From Heterocephalus glaber (lineage: Eukaryota; Chordata; Mammalia; Rodentia; Bathyergidae), in assembly GCF_000247695.1 (NCBI RefSeq), contig NW_004624801.1:3965401-4029400 (forward strand): a stretch of 64,000 bases of DNA. The letters run 5' to 3'. Position 1 is the stretch's first letter, and each line of letters starts with the position of its first letter. Below are positions 11,186 to 22,000 of the stretch, in pieces. The notes below the pieces were generated by a model that saw nothing but the letters and a program-made list of their open reading frames with translations, made no database searches and was not told the DNA's origin. The position numbers and the translations under genes are program-made.

Positions 11186-11830
11186 AACTCGGCCATTATA
11201 GCCTCCCAGAAGAGGATATACTTGAAGAGGTCTTGTAGGATGAATAGGAGCACACTGGATGGACCAGAAGGAGAGAACATTCTAGTAAGAGGCAGCACTG
11301 TGTATAAAGCCCAGAGGGGTGAAGTAGCAAAGGTGTTCAGAGAAGCATAGCTGGCTGGCCCTGGCTGAATAAGGGTGAGTATAGAGAAAGTGAATGGGGA
11401 GAAGCCAGGGAAATGGCTAGGCCTCCTCCTGGGAAGTGTCTGAGTCATCCAAGCTTTAGCCAAAGGTAACTGGGAGCCATTGAAGGTGTTACCAAAAGCT
11501 GCCCAATCAGAAGCACATTTTAGAGCAAGCACTCTGGCTACAGAAGGGAAAATGGGCTCGGATGAAGCTTTTCAGCAGAAAGATAAGTTCAGAGATGACT
11601 ACATGGTGCTGGGAAGAAGCAAGGAGATCCAAGTTCCTGCCTGGACAGAGGGACCCCCCAGAGGCACATCATCAGCCTTTGAGGGTGTGGCAGGGCCTAG
11701 GATGATGCCCGGATTTCTGATGTCAGTGGCAAGGCATATGGTGGCCTCACTAGCTGGGTAGAAGCCACAGAAGGAAGAAGTCTTCCAGAGAAGTGGTGGG
11801 TTTGCTTTTGGACATTTCAAGTTTGAAGGG
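11185..11830 (-). mobile_element. LINE-2 remnant
   Basis: The plus strand reads like the reverse complement of L2: a degraded TGGGAGCCATTGAAGG, then GAAGCACATTTTAGAGC, AGCACTCTGGCTACAG and GAGATCCAAGTTCC in the L2 order. It is an old fossil with many changes. The open frames across it are shadows. Confidence 0.55.
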
Positions 11831-12985
11831 GCAGGGGGACCTTCAGGGTCACGTGGGTGGGAGACCTCCGGATAAGTGGCGGAGGAGCTGGAGACACACA
11901 TAGGTCATCCTTGTCCGCATGACTCAGTGACCTGCTTTGTCACTTTCTTCATGGGCCTGCTGCCTCTCATCAGGAACACTGGCTGCCCACAGAAGAGAGC
12001 CGGTGAAGCTCTTGCTGGGATCCCTAGGGAGGACCCTGTCTACCTACGGGACGAGGCACCCGACCAAGAGCACAACCATGCTCAGGACAGAAACCTCTCC
12101 AGCCACGCCGGTCACACAGGGACCAAAACGCTACGGCAAAGTAAAGTGTATCCCAGAGGGCCCTCAGGTGAGAAGCCCCAAGCCTATCTTTCTTGTGATG
12201 AAAGCATAGACCTACAAAGAAGGGAGAGAGAGGGAGACAAAGTCAAGATGGTGGCGAGGCAGTCAGTGGTGAGGACTCAAGGGCAAGGGAGTAGCCTGGG
12301 AAGGAGGGGGAGGCAGAGGGACGGACAGGACAGACCAGTGGCTGGCCAATCCAAGGATGGCATAGACCAATCAAGTCCTCCAGAACCAGCCCCGGTGTTT
12401 CCTTCGATGCCATGGGAACACTGGTGTCAGGCACTGGCTCCTGTCCATTCGAAGTCATCTGCTCCCATCCGCGGTCTCCTCTGAGTGCCTGGTCTGCCTG
12501 TCCCCTCCAGCAGATCAACTGTGGCCACTCCTGAGACAAAGATGCCATGGATGACAGACAGGTGACCAGGCCAGCAGACGGCCCCCACCTCTCCGATGGG
12601 CCATGGAAATTGGATTAGCCTCATCCAACTTCCTGCCTGATGCAGCTGGGAATTTGCAAGGCCATTTATCCCCCTCTGGAGTCAGAATCCTGATTTGGAG
12701 TGATAAGCCCACTTCAGAGGACACTGCCAAAGTCAAGAGGCCTCCTCTGTGACCCATGCTTGAGGCTCCAGCTCCAGGCTGTGCTTCTGAGAGGGACAGT
12801 GGCGAAGAGTCAGCCTGAAATCCCCTGTTTGTGATAGGCGGTCCCTTCCAGCTCAGACCAGGGAGGGGGTGCTGGCCCTGGACTGCTGCAGAATGGGGGC
12901 CTTTGGGTGAGAGTTTGGGGGCTCCCAGAGGAGAAGCGTGGCAACAGAAGCAAAGGACTATGAGATGGGAGGCAAAGACCACTTC
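11830..12985. other. Unique, relatively GC-rich non-coding stretch
   Basis: It has several open frames on both strands (202 codons plus at 11876, 155 codons minus at 12515) but no recognisable domain. There is no CpG-island-like clustering strong enough to call a promoter. Confidence 0.45.
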
Positions 12986-12989
12986 TCCC

Positions 12990-13250
12990 TCCGGACAGCA
13001 TCACCCTCCGCCATTGCGGAGACCACGGACCAATTATTTCATCAAGCTAGATATTAGAGAATCCAACTTCATTAGAGCGTCAAGGCACATGAAACGTTAA
13101 TCATGGAAACCTTGATATTCTGCAGGAGAGACTCTCTCTGAGAAGAAAAAAACACACTTTCATTTTCCTTTGAGGTTAATAGAAGGCTAATTTGAAAGCA
13201 CTCGGTTAATGAGAAAGCTAAAAATACTTGCGGTACGATCACATGCCTCA
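12990..13250. promoter_or_regulatory. Candidate conserved non-coding element
   Basis: An AT-rich block with no repeat match lies between GC-richer flanks. It contains CCAATTATTTCATC, AAACGTTAATCATGG, GAGGTTAATAGAAGG and TTAATGAGAAAGC, which resemble homeodomain sites. Composition and motif density are those of vertebrate enhancers, but conservation was not tested. Confidence 0.35.
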
Positions 13251-15225
13251 GTCCTGGGCTTGGTGGCTGCAGCCTCTCTGGAGCTTGAAGCCGGCTTCAA
13301 GAGGAGAGGATGTGGAGAGGCCACTGTTGTTGTTCCGCTAGCAGTGAGATCTCCAGGGCTGCAGGAGTGGGTGGGTTTCCCTGCACCTGTCCCATCCATG
13401 AGGGTAGCCCACCCATTGGCCAGTCATCCAGAAGGATGCTCTGGGGGTGGAGGAGAGAGGGCTCCTCCAGGGCCTCACAGCAGCACACAAGCTACTGAAA
13501 GCCCTTAGGGTGATAGAGGTGCAAGCTGGTGGAAATGAGAAAGTGAGCTCTGACTCGGCCCCATGGCCCCTGAGTGTGTGCGTGCACACATGTGCGTGCA
13601 CCTATGAGGAGTTTCATTTGATGGAAGAGAAGCCCAGTGGGCTGGCAGCTTGGGGAGCAGTTAAGGAAGGGAGTAGGCTCTACACATCTGAAAAAATAAT
13701 CCAGGAGCTCAGTGAGGACACCATGAGGAGGGGCCATGTCCTCCACGCCCCCAGTTGCCAGGAGCCCAGCTGAAGGGTGTGGGTTCCCAGTTCCCAGGCC
13801 CGGGGCTCTCCCTGCTGCAGACCTGGGCCCTGGACACTGGAACAAGCTGTCTGGGGCCCCTGACCTCAGGAGAAGCTGAGATTCTGTTTTCTTGGCAGTC
13901 CAGGCTTTCAGGACAGGTGCAAGGAAAAGTTGGGGGAAGAGAGACCTGTCTGCCCCTCCTTCTCCCTTGGTGCTAGAGTTGGATCTTCCACGGCTCCCAC
14001 CAAGGCTGACAGCAGCGGCTTTTCTGTCTGTCTCACTCTGCAATGTCCTGCTTTAAGAACACTGTTAGCAGGTGCCAGGCTGGGCCCCCACCCTGCTCAT
14101 CCTTCCCTCCAACCTGCAGTTAGTATGGAAGGATAGGGGCCAGGACAGCCACTGGCAGTTGGGGGGTGGGGAGCACCCCTACTCTGGGAGCTCAGGAAGC
14201 CCAGCGAATTCCTCCTCCCTGGGCTCCAAGGTTAGAAAACGCAGGCACTTGCCTTAATCCATTCAACTAGAGTTTTTGAAAGGCCCACTACACACCTGGT
14301 ATGGCATGCCACCTCTGCCAGGGAGAGCAGAGATGTGGCCACACATGGCAAATAAACCCGTGTCACCCACGGACTGTGGTCTCTGCCTGGTAGGATGCAC
14401 GTTTACCATGGCTTACTATGACCCTGCAACTTCCTCTGAGTACATTCTGTCCGGCCTGCCTTGCCTACTCCCTTAAAGACATTTGGCCAAATCATACACA
14501 TTTTCAGCCATGCCCGGTTATTAGGGCCATGTCATTCCAGCATTTAGTCCTGTTCAGTTTTAAATTTCTGTCTCCACAAAATCCCAAGCTCTGTTCCTCC
14601 CTCTCCATCCCCATCCTCAGCGGGCTGGGCCTGGCTGTGGTCATCCAGGCTTCCAGGTGGGATGGGGCCGCGGCTCTGGGACACCAACTGCCTCCCTGCC
14701 TGAGCTGGTTCCTCCAGTGACAGGGGCCGGGGAGCTGTCCTGTGGCTGGTGGTCTCCCTAAGTCTGACGAGCCATCCCTTAGTCCCACTGTTAGAGTGGG
14801 AGAGGGGTCACCTGGACACCAAGGAGGACCCCACATCCCCACAGCCCCATCCCGTGACCCGAGCAGTCCAGCTGCTGCTCCATTTCAACTCCTTCCTCAT
14901 TGGTTTCATCCTTCTGCCCCTCCCCCAGCCAGAGTCCTTCGTGGTCGAGGTGCCACAAAATGAATGGAGCTCAGTCCATTCAACGAGGAGCATCCAGTGC
15001 TGCTTACCAATATCCCTGCGCCCTCCCAAGACCCGGAAGAGAGCAAGACGCAGGCAGAAAGTCTGCTGCTGGCTCCTGCTGCCCTCTCCATAGGACAGGA
15101 GAGAAGAGAGGAGCCTTCCTTCACGTGTGCAGCCAGCAAGCCTGCTTCTTCCTGCCTCAGCTGACTGGAGTAGGGAGATGAGATGGGCACTATGTTTAGG
15201 AAGTGGTACCGTTCTCCAGGCTCAT
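13250..15225. other. Unique non-coding stretch
   Basis: About 2 kb with no identifiable gene or repeat. An alternating GTGTGTGCGTGCACACATGT run near 13574 is a short purine-pyrimidine simple repeat. Many overlapping open frames on both strands carry no domain signal. Confidence 0.45.
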
Positions 15226-15392
15226 TCACTCACTCATTTATTCTTTACAACAACCTAGGAAGTCCATTGACATCTTTATTTCAGAGATGAGGAAACTGAG
15301 GCATAAAGGGCCGGAGGGCTCCTGTAAGGCCACACAGGAAACGCCACTGACTGGTTCTGGAGCCAAGGTCCTCAGCCACCCCTGAGCAGCTC
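15225..15392 (-). mobile_element. MIR SINE remnant
   Basis: CTTTACAACAACCTAGGAAG, CAGAGATGAGGAAACTGAGG and AAGGCCACACAGGAAAC follow the reverse complement of MIR, including its diagnostic 'gatgaggaaactgaggc' core. Confidence 0.75.
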
Positions 15393-15394
15393 CC

Positions 15395-16375
15395 TGAGCC
15401 GTGCAGGTGGAGTGGAAGATGATTCTCCAAATATGAAATGGGGCACATCAAGCCTGTTACCCTCACAGCCCTTGTTGGCAGGCCCAGGATAGAGAGGGTG
15501 GGCTTTGAGAGTCATGGGAAGGCCTCCTCACTTATCCCAGAGGTGATGGGCCAAGGACACTTCAGGGAAAAGGCCAGGAAGGGCCAACCCATATCTCAGG
15601 AGCTGCTGGCCTGGTGGAGAGGGGGGAGGGACGGAGACCTGAGCAGAGATGGGGTGAGCCGCCCTGAACAGAGCACAGCCTGGGTGGAGCTAGAGGACCA
15701 TGCAGAAGACAAGCAGTCTGTCATCAGCAGCCAGAAGGGCTTTAGCAGAACTAGGACAGACCCCAAGGACTGGGTCCCAGAAGGAAAGGAGCCAGCTGAA
15801 GGCATTCAGCTACTAAAGCCAGTGGCCACCTCTGAGACCTCACCTGACTTTCTGTAGACCCATACAACCCAGTATACATTACAGGGTACTGGGGACCCTG
15901 GGGAAGGGGCCAGGGCAGATGAGCTAGCCCTAGGCTTGGGGGGCCTCCTTAAGGGATGCAGAATGCCCGTGTTACCGCCTCAGACTCAGCAGGAGAAGGC
16001 ATGAGGCTTCCAGCCTTACGACTTCCCTGGGGCCTTCGAGCAGCTCTCCAGAATCCCCCGGTCTGGGGAATACATTGCGCTATGGAGCATAACCCTGTAA
16101 TGTGCTGCTAACGTTCTGTGGACAGTTACACAGCAGCGCCACAGCAGGCTCAGGGACAGAGGACGGAATGCCAGTGCCCCCCACCCACAGACAGGACCCG
16201 TCTGGCCTCCCAGGAAGTGAGAATGGTACCTCGACGGGACCCATGCCATCTGGAGGTGGCCATCCTTCCTGGGAGCCCAAGGATGGAGGCGAGGAAGCCA
16301 AGGCCGTGGGTGCCTTGATCCAGCAGCAGACAGACTCTCCCCACTCTGCCCTCCTCCTAGTAGCTTCCATGTCCA
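15395..16375. other. Unique non-coding stretch
   Basis: No gene or named repeat is seen. A less GC-rich patch at about 16060-16145 contains ACATTGCGCTATGGAGCATA and could be conserved, but the evidence is weak. Confidence 0.4.
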
Positions 16376-16379
16376 AGTT

Positions 16380-16520
16380 CTGTGCAGACCTCATCCTGTC
16401 TAACCGTCGGGATGGCCTTGCAGGGAGGTGTTGTCCCCACTGTGTGACTGAGGAAGCAGGGGCCCTCAGCAGTGATCACACAGCCAGACTGGGGATTCAG
16501 GCTCTGCTCTGACTCATTCC
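16380..16520 (-). mobile_element. Probable MIR SINE remnant
   Basis: ACTGAGGAAGCAGGGGCC, GATCACACAGCCAGACTGGG and GATTCAGGCTCTGCTCTGAC follow the reverse-complement MIR order (core, 'cacacagc', 'gattcaaacccaggtctg'). Confidence 0.55.
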
Positions 16521-17265
16521 TGAGCTCCCACCTCTTCCAGGATGGAGGTGCATCACCCCTGCTCTGGGAGCCCCGTTTCCTCCTCTAAGGATCCAATTTC
16601 TGGGGCTCCGTGGGGGTTCCATATGGGCAGGAGGACTGGCACTGGGCTTCAGTAACACTGTGTTGGGCTGGGACTCTGCAGCAGAGCACACACCTTCATG
16701 TGCATGAAGAATCCTAAGGAACTGGCTCACATGGCTGTGGAGGAGGCTGGCACGTCCTGCATCAACAGGGTGGGCTGGCAGCATGAAGATGCAGTTCCAT
16801 TCCCAAGGCCATTGCTGGCAGAGTCCCTTCTTGCTCTGGGGAGGTCACTGTACTCTTTCCAGGCCTTCAACAGCTTGGATGTGGAGGTCAGTCGGCTTTA
16901 CTCACAGTCCACCCATGTAAGTGTTAATGGCATCCCCAAAACACCTCCGCAGCCAGCCTGGCGGACATAAAATTAACCATCACCATGGCAAACATCCCTC
17001 CTCATGGCAGCCACACTGGGCAGCGGTGCCTCACCCTGCCATCAACTGCACTGTTTTTGTCACAGGTTATGGCACCCATGGTGGCTGTCTGTGCCCGGTG
17101 TGTTCACAGGAGTACACAAGTGTGTTCACAAGTGAGCAGGTGGCATGTACATAGCTGTAAAGGGGATCACTGGTCTAGAGGAACTCAGGAGACAGACCTT
17201 GGGGCCAGAAGGGCCACTCCACTGACCCATTAGGACCTGCGGAAGGAGGAGCAGTAGAAGGAGGC
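16520..17265. other. Unique non-coding stretch
   Basis: No gene, tRNA or confidently named repeat is present. Confidence 0.4.
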
Positions 17266-17267
17266 AG

Positions 17268-17415
17268 CCATAACTGGATTCAAAGCCTGGCTCCTGCACA
17301 CGTTCCTCGACAGAGCTTTGACCTTCCCTGAGATGCAGTGGCCTCAGTGCAGTGGGAATAATGACCTGACCACACCGAGCATGGGAGGAGGAAATGCATT
17401 AATGGATTCTGAGCC
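17268..17415 (+). mobile_element. MIR SINE remnant
   Basis: TGGATTCAAAGCCTGGCTCC, then CCTTCCCTGAGATGCAG and AGTGGGAATAATGACCTGAC, matches MIR sense orientation from its mid-body through the core. Confidence 0.6.
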
Positions 17416-17477
17416 CCGCACCGGGCTCAGCCTTCCCTGGCCAACCTCGCAGACGAAGAGCACGTCCGACGCAGAGG

Positions 17478-17605
17478 AGAAACTTAATTAGGATTGGAAA
17501 AATGTGAATTCCAAGGCTTATTAAATTCATGATATTTTTACTTACCATGTACCAGAAATATATTTAGCAAAGCAATTTACACCATCACTGGCTGATGGAT
17601 TGTGG
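17478..17605. promoter_or_regulatory. Candidate conserved non-coding element
   Basis: A sharply AT-rich island holds AACTTAATTAGGATTGG, AAATTCATGATATTTTTAC and AGCAAAGCAATTTACACC. It contains a homeodomain-like TTAATTAG. It matches no repeat I know and stands out against GC-rich neighbours. Confidence 0.4.
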
Positions 17606-17959
17606 TTTTCTAAGTTGGGTTTTAAGATGTAAATGGGCTCCAATCAGAGCTGTGCAGGGAGCAGGAAATCTTCCCCTCCACACTCCTGGTCCTCTAGTCC
17701 CCAGCCTCACTGGGCAGCACCTGGGATGCACAAAGGGCTTCTGGCTCCCATGCTCCGTTGAGGGAGATTCTTCCGGGGCCGACCCTTCCTAGGGAGTCAG
17801 CTTGGCGGGGGGAAGTGTGGGGCAGGAACACCCCCACCCCAATATAGCAACACTGGTGAGGCCATTCATCAAGTTCTCACTGCTCCCAGGTGCTGGAGCC
17901 TGGCCTCTTTTACTCACTTACGGAGGAGCTAAGAGTCCCTCAGCTGCACCACCCCACAC

Positions 17960-18098
17960 AGGGCAAACTGCTTAACATCTCTCTCACTCTATCACTCTCT
18001 GCCTCCTTTCCTCATCTGCAAAGAGGAGGGTTAAGAATAACTGATAATGGAGAAGCGCTAAGCCAAATGCCTAGAATTTAGCAAATATTCAAAATTAG
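17960..18098 (+). mobile_element. MIR SINE remnant
   Basis: TGCCTCCTTTCCTCATCTGC, AAAGAGGAGGGTTAAGAATA and AGCGCTAAGCCAAATGCCTA reproduce the MIR core and 3' part, including the 'aaagcgctta' and 'atgcctagaa' blocks. Confidence 0.7.
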
Positions 18099-18120
18099 AA
18101 AGGGTATGAAAAGGCAAATT

Positions 18121-18333
18121 AAGCCAGGTGTGGTGGCACAGGCCTATAATCCCAGCACTCCGGGAGGCCGAAGCAGGAAGGTGGCAAGTTGGAGCCCAGT
18201 CTGGCCAACTTGGCAACTTAGTGGGACTCTGCCTCAAGATAGAAAATTTAAAAAGGGCTGAGGATGTGGCTCGGTATGAAGGTCCTGGGGTTCAATTCTC
18301 AGTACCACAAAAGACAGAGAGAAAGCAAATTTC
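18121..18333 (+). mobile_element. B1-dID composite SINE
   Basis: The first half is a 7SL-derived B1 (GCCAGGTGTGGTGGCACAGG, AATCCCAGCACTCCGGGAGG). The second half is an ID-like unit (GGGCTGAGGATGTGGCTCGG, GGTTCAATTCTCAGTACC) ending in an A/G-rich tail. The two halves are joined by an A-rich linker. A diverged duplication (AAAAGGCAAATT and GAAAGCAAATT) flanks it. This dimer type is the best taxonomic marker in the window. Confidence 0.85.
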
Positions 18334-18525
18334 TTCCCTACTCCCAAACAACTAGTAAATATTCATTCAAATCAGAATTCAAAAGCAGATGGCGACTCCA
18401 ATGCTCTTCACTGCAGGCTGAGGGAAGGGATGGGTGTGACATTCAGACCAGGCCTCTTTTGCATCATCTGTCTTTCTGTCACATGTAAGGTGGAGGGGGC
18501 GGTCTGTAAGGTTTGACTAGACCTA

Positions 18526-18549
18526 CCCCACCCCACCCCACCCCACCCC
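18526..18549 (-). repeat. (CCCCA)n; G-quadruplex candidate on the minus strand
   Basis: Five CCCC runs are separated by single A bases. The minus strand therefore reads GGGG five times with single-T loops. That meets the strict quadruplex pattern with the shortest loops. Confidence 0.85.
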
Positions 18550-18719
18550 TCAGGAAGCCCAGGTGGGGACCAGCTGGCTCCTTCCAGATAAGACAGGGTT
18601 TGCTCCACAAGGTCTGTGCTCCCCGGGCCAGGCCCTCTGCTGGACTCCTTCCTCCTTCTATTTGTCACTGTCCTCCCCCCATGGTGCCCTTGCCTGAAAA
18701 AAGGGCTTGCTGGAGTAGG

Positions 18720-18850
18720 ATAAGCAGCTGGTCTTGAAATTTTATTTACTGAAGTAATTTGCTTATGAACCCAATTTTAAATGCAAAGCTGAACATCGTC
18801 CGCACTCAGAGGAAATTATCACAGATTCCAAACCCAGGGATTTCACTGTA
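18720..18850. promoter_or_regulatory. Candidate conserved non-coding element
   Basis: An AT-rich block contains AAATTTTATTTACTGAAGTA, CCAATTTTAAATGCAAAGC (octamer-like ATGCAAAG) and GAGGAAATTATCACAG. No repeat match is recognised. Confidence 0.35.
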
Positions 18851-19830
18851 CACAGAACACCTGGCTGAGTGGGGCTGGTGAGTTCAGGAAGGAAACCGTG
18901 CTGGGGGCCAGGAGAGCCAGTGGGAGGGAGGCTGTGTGTCCCAAGCCCTCGGGGAGGAACTGTAACAGGCCCAGAGGCCCCTGATGAGCTCAGCAGAATG
19001 ATGATCTACCTAATGCAGACAACCTGCTGCCCTGGAAGGTTCTTGGAGACCCCAGAAAAGGCTTCCCAAGGCTGGAGAAGGGGCCCGAGAACATTATGCA
19101 GACCTTGAGTGAGGGACCTGACCAGAGAATGAAGATACGAACTACTCTGGCATCTCTGAATGATTTCCGGTGGGGATCTTAGAAGGGGAAAATGGAAGCC
19201 CACCCCACCCATTCCACATCCAACTCTTTGAGATGCTGCCTGGGGCATTTGTGGAGAAGCCATGGGGCACTGCCTTGACCTTGATCCTGCCTCGGTAGGC
19301 CCAGTGCCCACCACAAGGGCCTGGGGGGAGATAGGCCCAGCCGTAAACTCTCGCCTTGGTCACTGGTCCCTCCTGGACCCCCTTGTAGTGACTTTCCTCC
19401 AGAAGTGACCTCTGGCAGGCAGGGGGGACTCATGTTAGAGGCCAAAGGACTCAGCAGTGCCCTAAAAGATCTGACTTGTGAATGGGTTGCAGCTGTGTCA
19501 CTGGCCATGCTGTCGGGGCACATTCTGAAGGAGTGCTGGGCTGCTGCCTTGTGGATCCTGCAGGGCTCGTCTGGGGCGAGGAGAGGCCCCTGCACTCTGA
19601 GGCCTGAATCCCCAGGTGCCTGCAGACAAGAGTAGAGGCCATGGGGACACATCAGGCTGACACTCAAGATGTGTGCTCTCTCACTGTGGGAGGTTGTAGG
19701 AATGTGGACCCCCATACAACTAGCTTTGCCTTTTCCCTACCCCATCCCAGGCTCAGCTATCCTAATGTTGTTATTCCTTCCAGAAAAGACATGTGCTGCC
19801 ATTCCTAGCTTCTGCAGGCACAAAATAATA
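18850..19830. other. Unique non-coding stretch
   Basis: No gene or repeat is recognised. A 178-codon minus-strand frame (19179-19715) overlaps plus-strand frames and lacks domain features. Confidence 0.4.
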
Positions 19831-20215
19831 ATAATGAGACAAAATAAATACTTTAAAATTTTTTTCAGTTTATAATATTAATACATATTGATTATTTAAA
19901 AAAAAACACCTAAAACCATGCAAAGAACAGTATGAGAAACAAAACTAAAATCTTATGATCCACCACCAGAGGTAACACCTTTTGACATTTTGGGTCATCT
20001 ACTCAGAGACATTTTCCCAATGTGAGTGTATGCAAATGCAGGTGCGCTCACAACTATGTGTGTATCTTATAACGATCAGAGAGGGTCGTGCTCTGTACCT
20101 TTGTGCCTACATCCAGTTAACACGATGTTATGAACCTTTTCTAGCTCAGCTAATGTCTTCAGATCTTTCTAATGGCTGTCTCATCTCCTACTTGTGTTTG
20201 GTCCTTCAGGGGACA
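19830..20215 (-). mobile_element. Probable old LINE-1 (L1M-type) fragment
   Basis: The order TTCAGTTTATAATATTAATAC, AACACCTTTTGACATTTTGG, ATGTGAGTGTATGCAAATGC and CTTTCTAATGGCTGTCTCAT resembles the antisense of an old mammalian L1 3' region. It is too diverged to assign a subfamily. Confidence 0.35.
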
Positions 20216-20219
20216 AAGT

Positions 20220-20824
20220 ATGACAGTTCCCACCCCTGCCAGGAGAGAGGGCTCAGCTGAGGAGGAAGGAAAGACAGGAGCATACATTAACCCAGAGTCA
20301 ACAGCTTATAGTTAAACATTTAAAAGGCAAAGGGATTCACAGTTGATCAAATAGTCAATGCATCAGAAGGTTGAAGGAGATAAAGCCATTGCTTTGATTT
20401 TAAACTTCAAATGTTTAACAAAAGCGGTCACCTCTTGTGCCCTCCCAGGTAAGCCCACCCCACCTCTGGAATGTGACACCCTACTTTGGGCTATCACAGC
20501 CCCCAGCTGGCCTGCTCACCTCTCTGAGTCAGATCCTTTTGCCCTTTACTGTGTTGATTCCTGAATCAGCCGCTCATCAACATTCCTCACCACACTTCCA
20601 CTTCCGGGAGTTGATGCCAAGGCAGGTCTCCTGCAGGAGTCTGATGAGGTGGGCCCTGGTGGGTAGGGGACAGGTGGCTGGTGTGGACAGAGTGGACTCT
20701 GAAGGCTAACGCAGATTTGAACAGTCCAAGGTCAAGGACTGGTAGCTAGCAGGGAGCTTTTGTGGCACAGTCATGAATTCAAAATAAATAAAACCTCCCA
20801 TCCACTTCTCTTTTCTTTTTTCTC
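20220..20824. other. Unique non-coding stretch
   Basis: No gene or named repeat is recognised in these 600 bp. Confidence 0.4.
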
Positions 20825-20975
20825 AGTGGTTTTCAACATGGGGTGATTTTGTCTCCTAGGGGACATTTGGCTATATCTGGAGACACTGGAAGAGGAGGTG
20901 CTCCTAGCATCTAGGGGGGCACAGGTGAGGGCTGCTGTTCAACACCCAACACAGGTACAGATTCTTATGGATCCC
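20825..20975 (+). mobile_element. MER20-like hAT-Charlie DNA transposon remnant
   Basis: It opens CAGTGGTTTTCAACATGGGG and continues GGGGACATTTGGCTATATCT then GCATCTAGGGGGGCACAGG. This is the order of MER20, a non-autonomous hAT element. The right terminal repeat is not visible, so the copy is truncated. Confidence 0.75.
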
Positions 20976-21196
20976 AAGTGACTGAGTCTAGATCACTGGG
21001 ACCAAGAAAAATTAGTGGGTGGAGCATGGGAGGAGCAGAAACACAGCAGGGCTGTGGCAACTTGGTGTTAATGGTTTCACACACTCTCCTGAAGTCCTCA
21101 GGAGCCTTTGAGAAGAGACATTAGGGACCACAGGCATCTCCAACTCTGTCTCAGCTTCACCAAGGCACATTCTGCCCACCTAGCAGTAGGATGTTG

Positions 21197-21786
21197 TGTT
21201 GAAAACAAGTCCCAGCAGGAAGAGAGGGATCAGGAAGGAGAAGGTGTAAGACCGAGGGCCTTACCAAACGCTCCGAGGAGCTGAAGTGGAGCACACCCGG
21301 GGATCCCAGCGGTGCCTCCAGAATGTAAGACCAAAGGCCTTACCAAACGCTCCAAGGAGCTGGAGTGGAGCACACCCGGGAAGGAACACACCGGCCATGT
21401 TGGGAAACAGACCTTTATTAGTCTGGCCAGACGGCACTCCCGAAGCAAAATAGCTCAGAGAGGCACCTGGCTCAGAGTCCGAGGTTGTTTTATAGGGGGT
21501 TAAGGGGGGGGTTTAACATGTGGATTCACAGAAAAAAAAAGAACAAAGGTTAGTGGCTCATTGTCACATGCTGATGTTCAGCAGACATCCTGACTGACAG
21601 GACCACCCTGTTTACAGATTGTCCTATAGATACCGGGCCCCGGACATTTGGATTTAGGGCAAACAGATGGCTGAGTAACCTCGCCCTATTACTGATTGTC
21701 CATTGTCCCGAGGCAAACACACTCCAACCATCAAATTTACAACAGAATCTAGGGGAGTAATTAACTTTTGAATCACACAGTCCCAC
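21197..21786 (-). mobile_element. ERVK-like solitary LTR with duplicated 3' segment
   Basis: On the minus strand the element shows a TATA box (CCCTATAAAACAACC, near 21490), then CTAATAAAGGTCTGTTTCCC as the polyadenylation region (near 21420), then a U5 ending TTTTCAACA. The U5-side segment GTAAGACC..GGCCTTACCAAACG is present twice (21245-21300 and 21326-21380). No retroviral coding sequence adjoins. Boundaries use TG/CA ends and are good to about 10 bp. Confidence 0.65.
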
Positions 21787-21789
21787 AAA

Positions 21790-22000
21790 GGGATATGGAT
21801 ATATATCCTTCCAGGCTGTGCCCCCAGAGACCCTCCTCTTCCCAGCCAGCTTCACATCCTAACTTCACGCCCAGCCATAAACTTGGTGGGCAAATCCAAT
21901 GATGAGTGACACATACCCCTGACCCAGTCACCTCCCCAAAGCTCCACCTATGAGCACATGAGGCTGTGGGGGTACCTCTAGATACCAACCCTAACAGACA
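21790..22000 (-). mobile_element. MaLR-type LTR fragment, antisense
   Basis: CCAATGATGAGTGACACATA, GACCCAGTCACCTCCCCAAA, AGCTCCACCTATGAGCACAT and TGAGGCTGTGGGGGTACCTC follow the reverse complement of the MaLR LTR 5' half. The partner half is missing. Confidence 0.55.
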
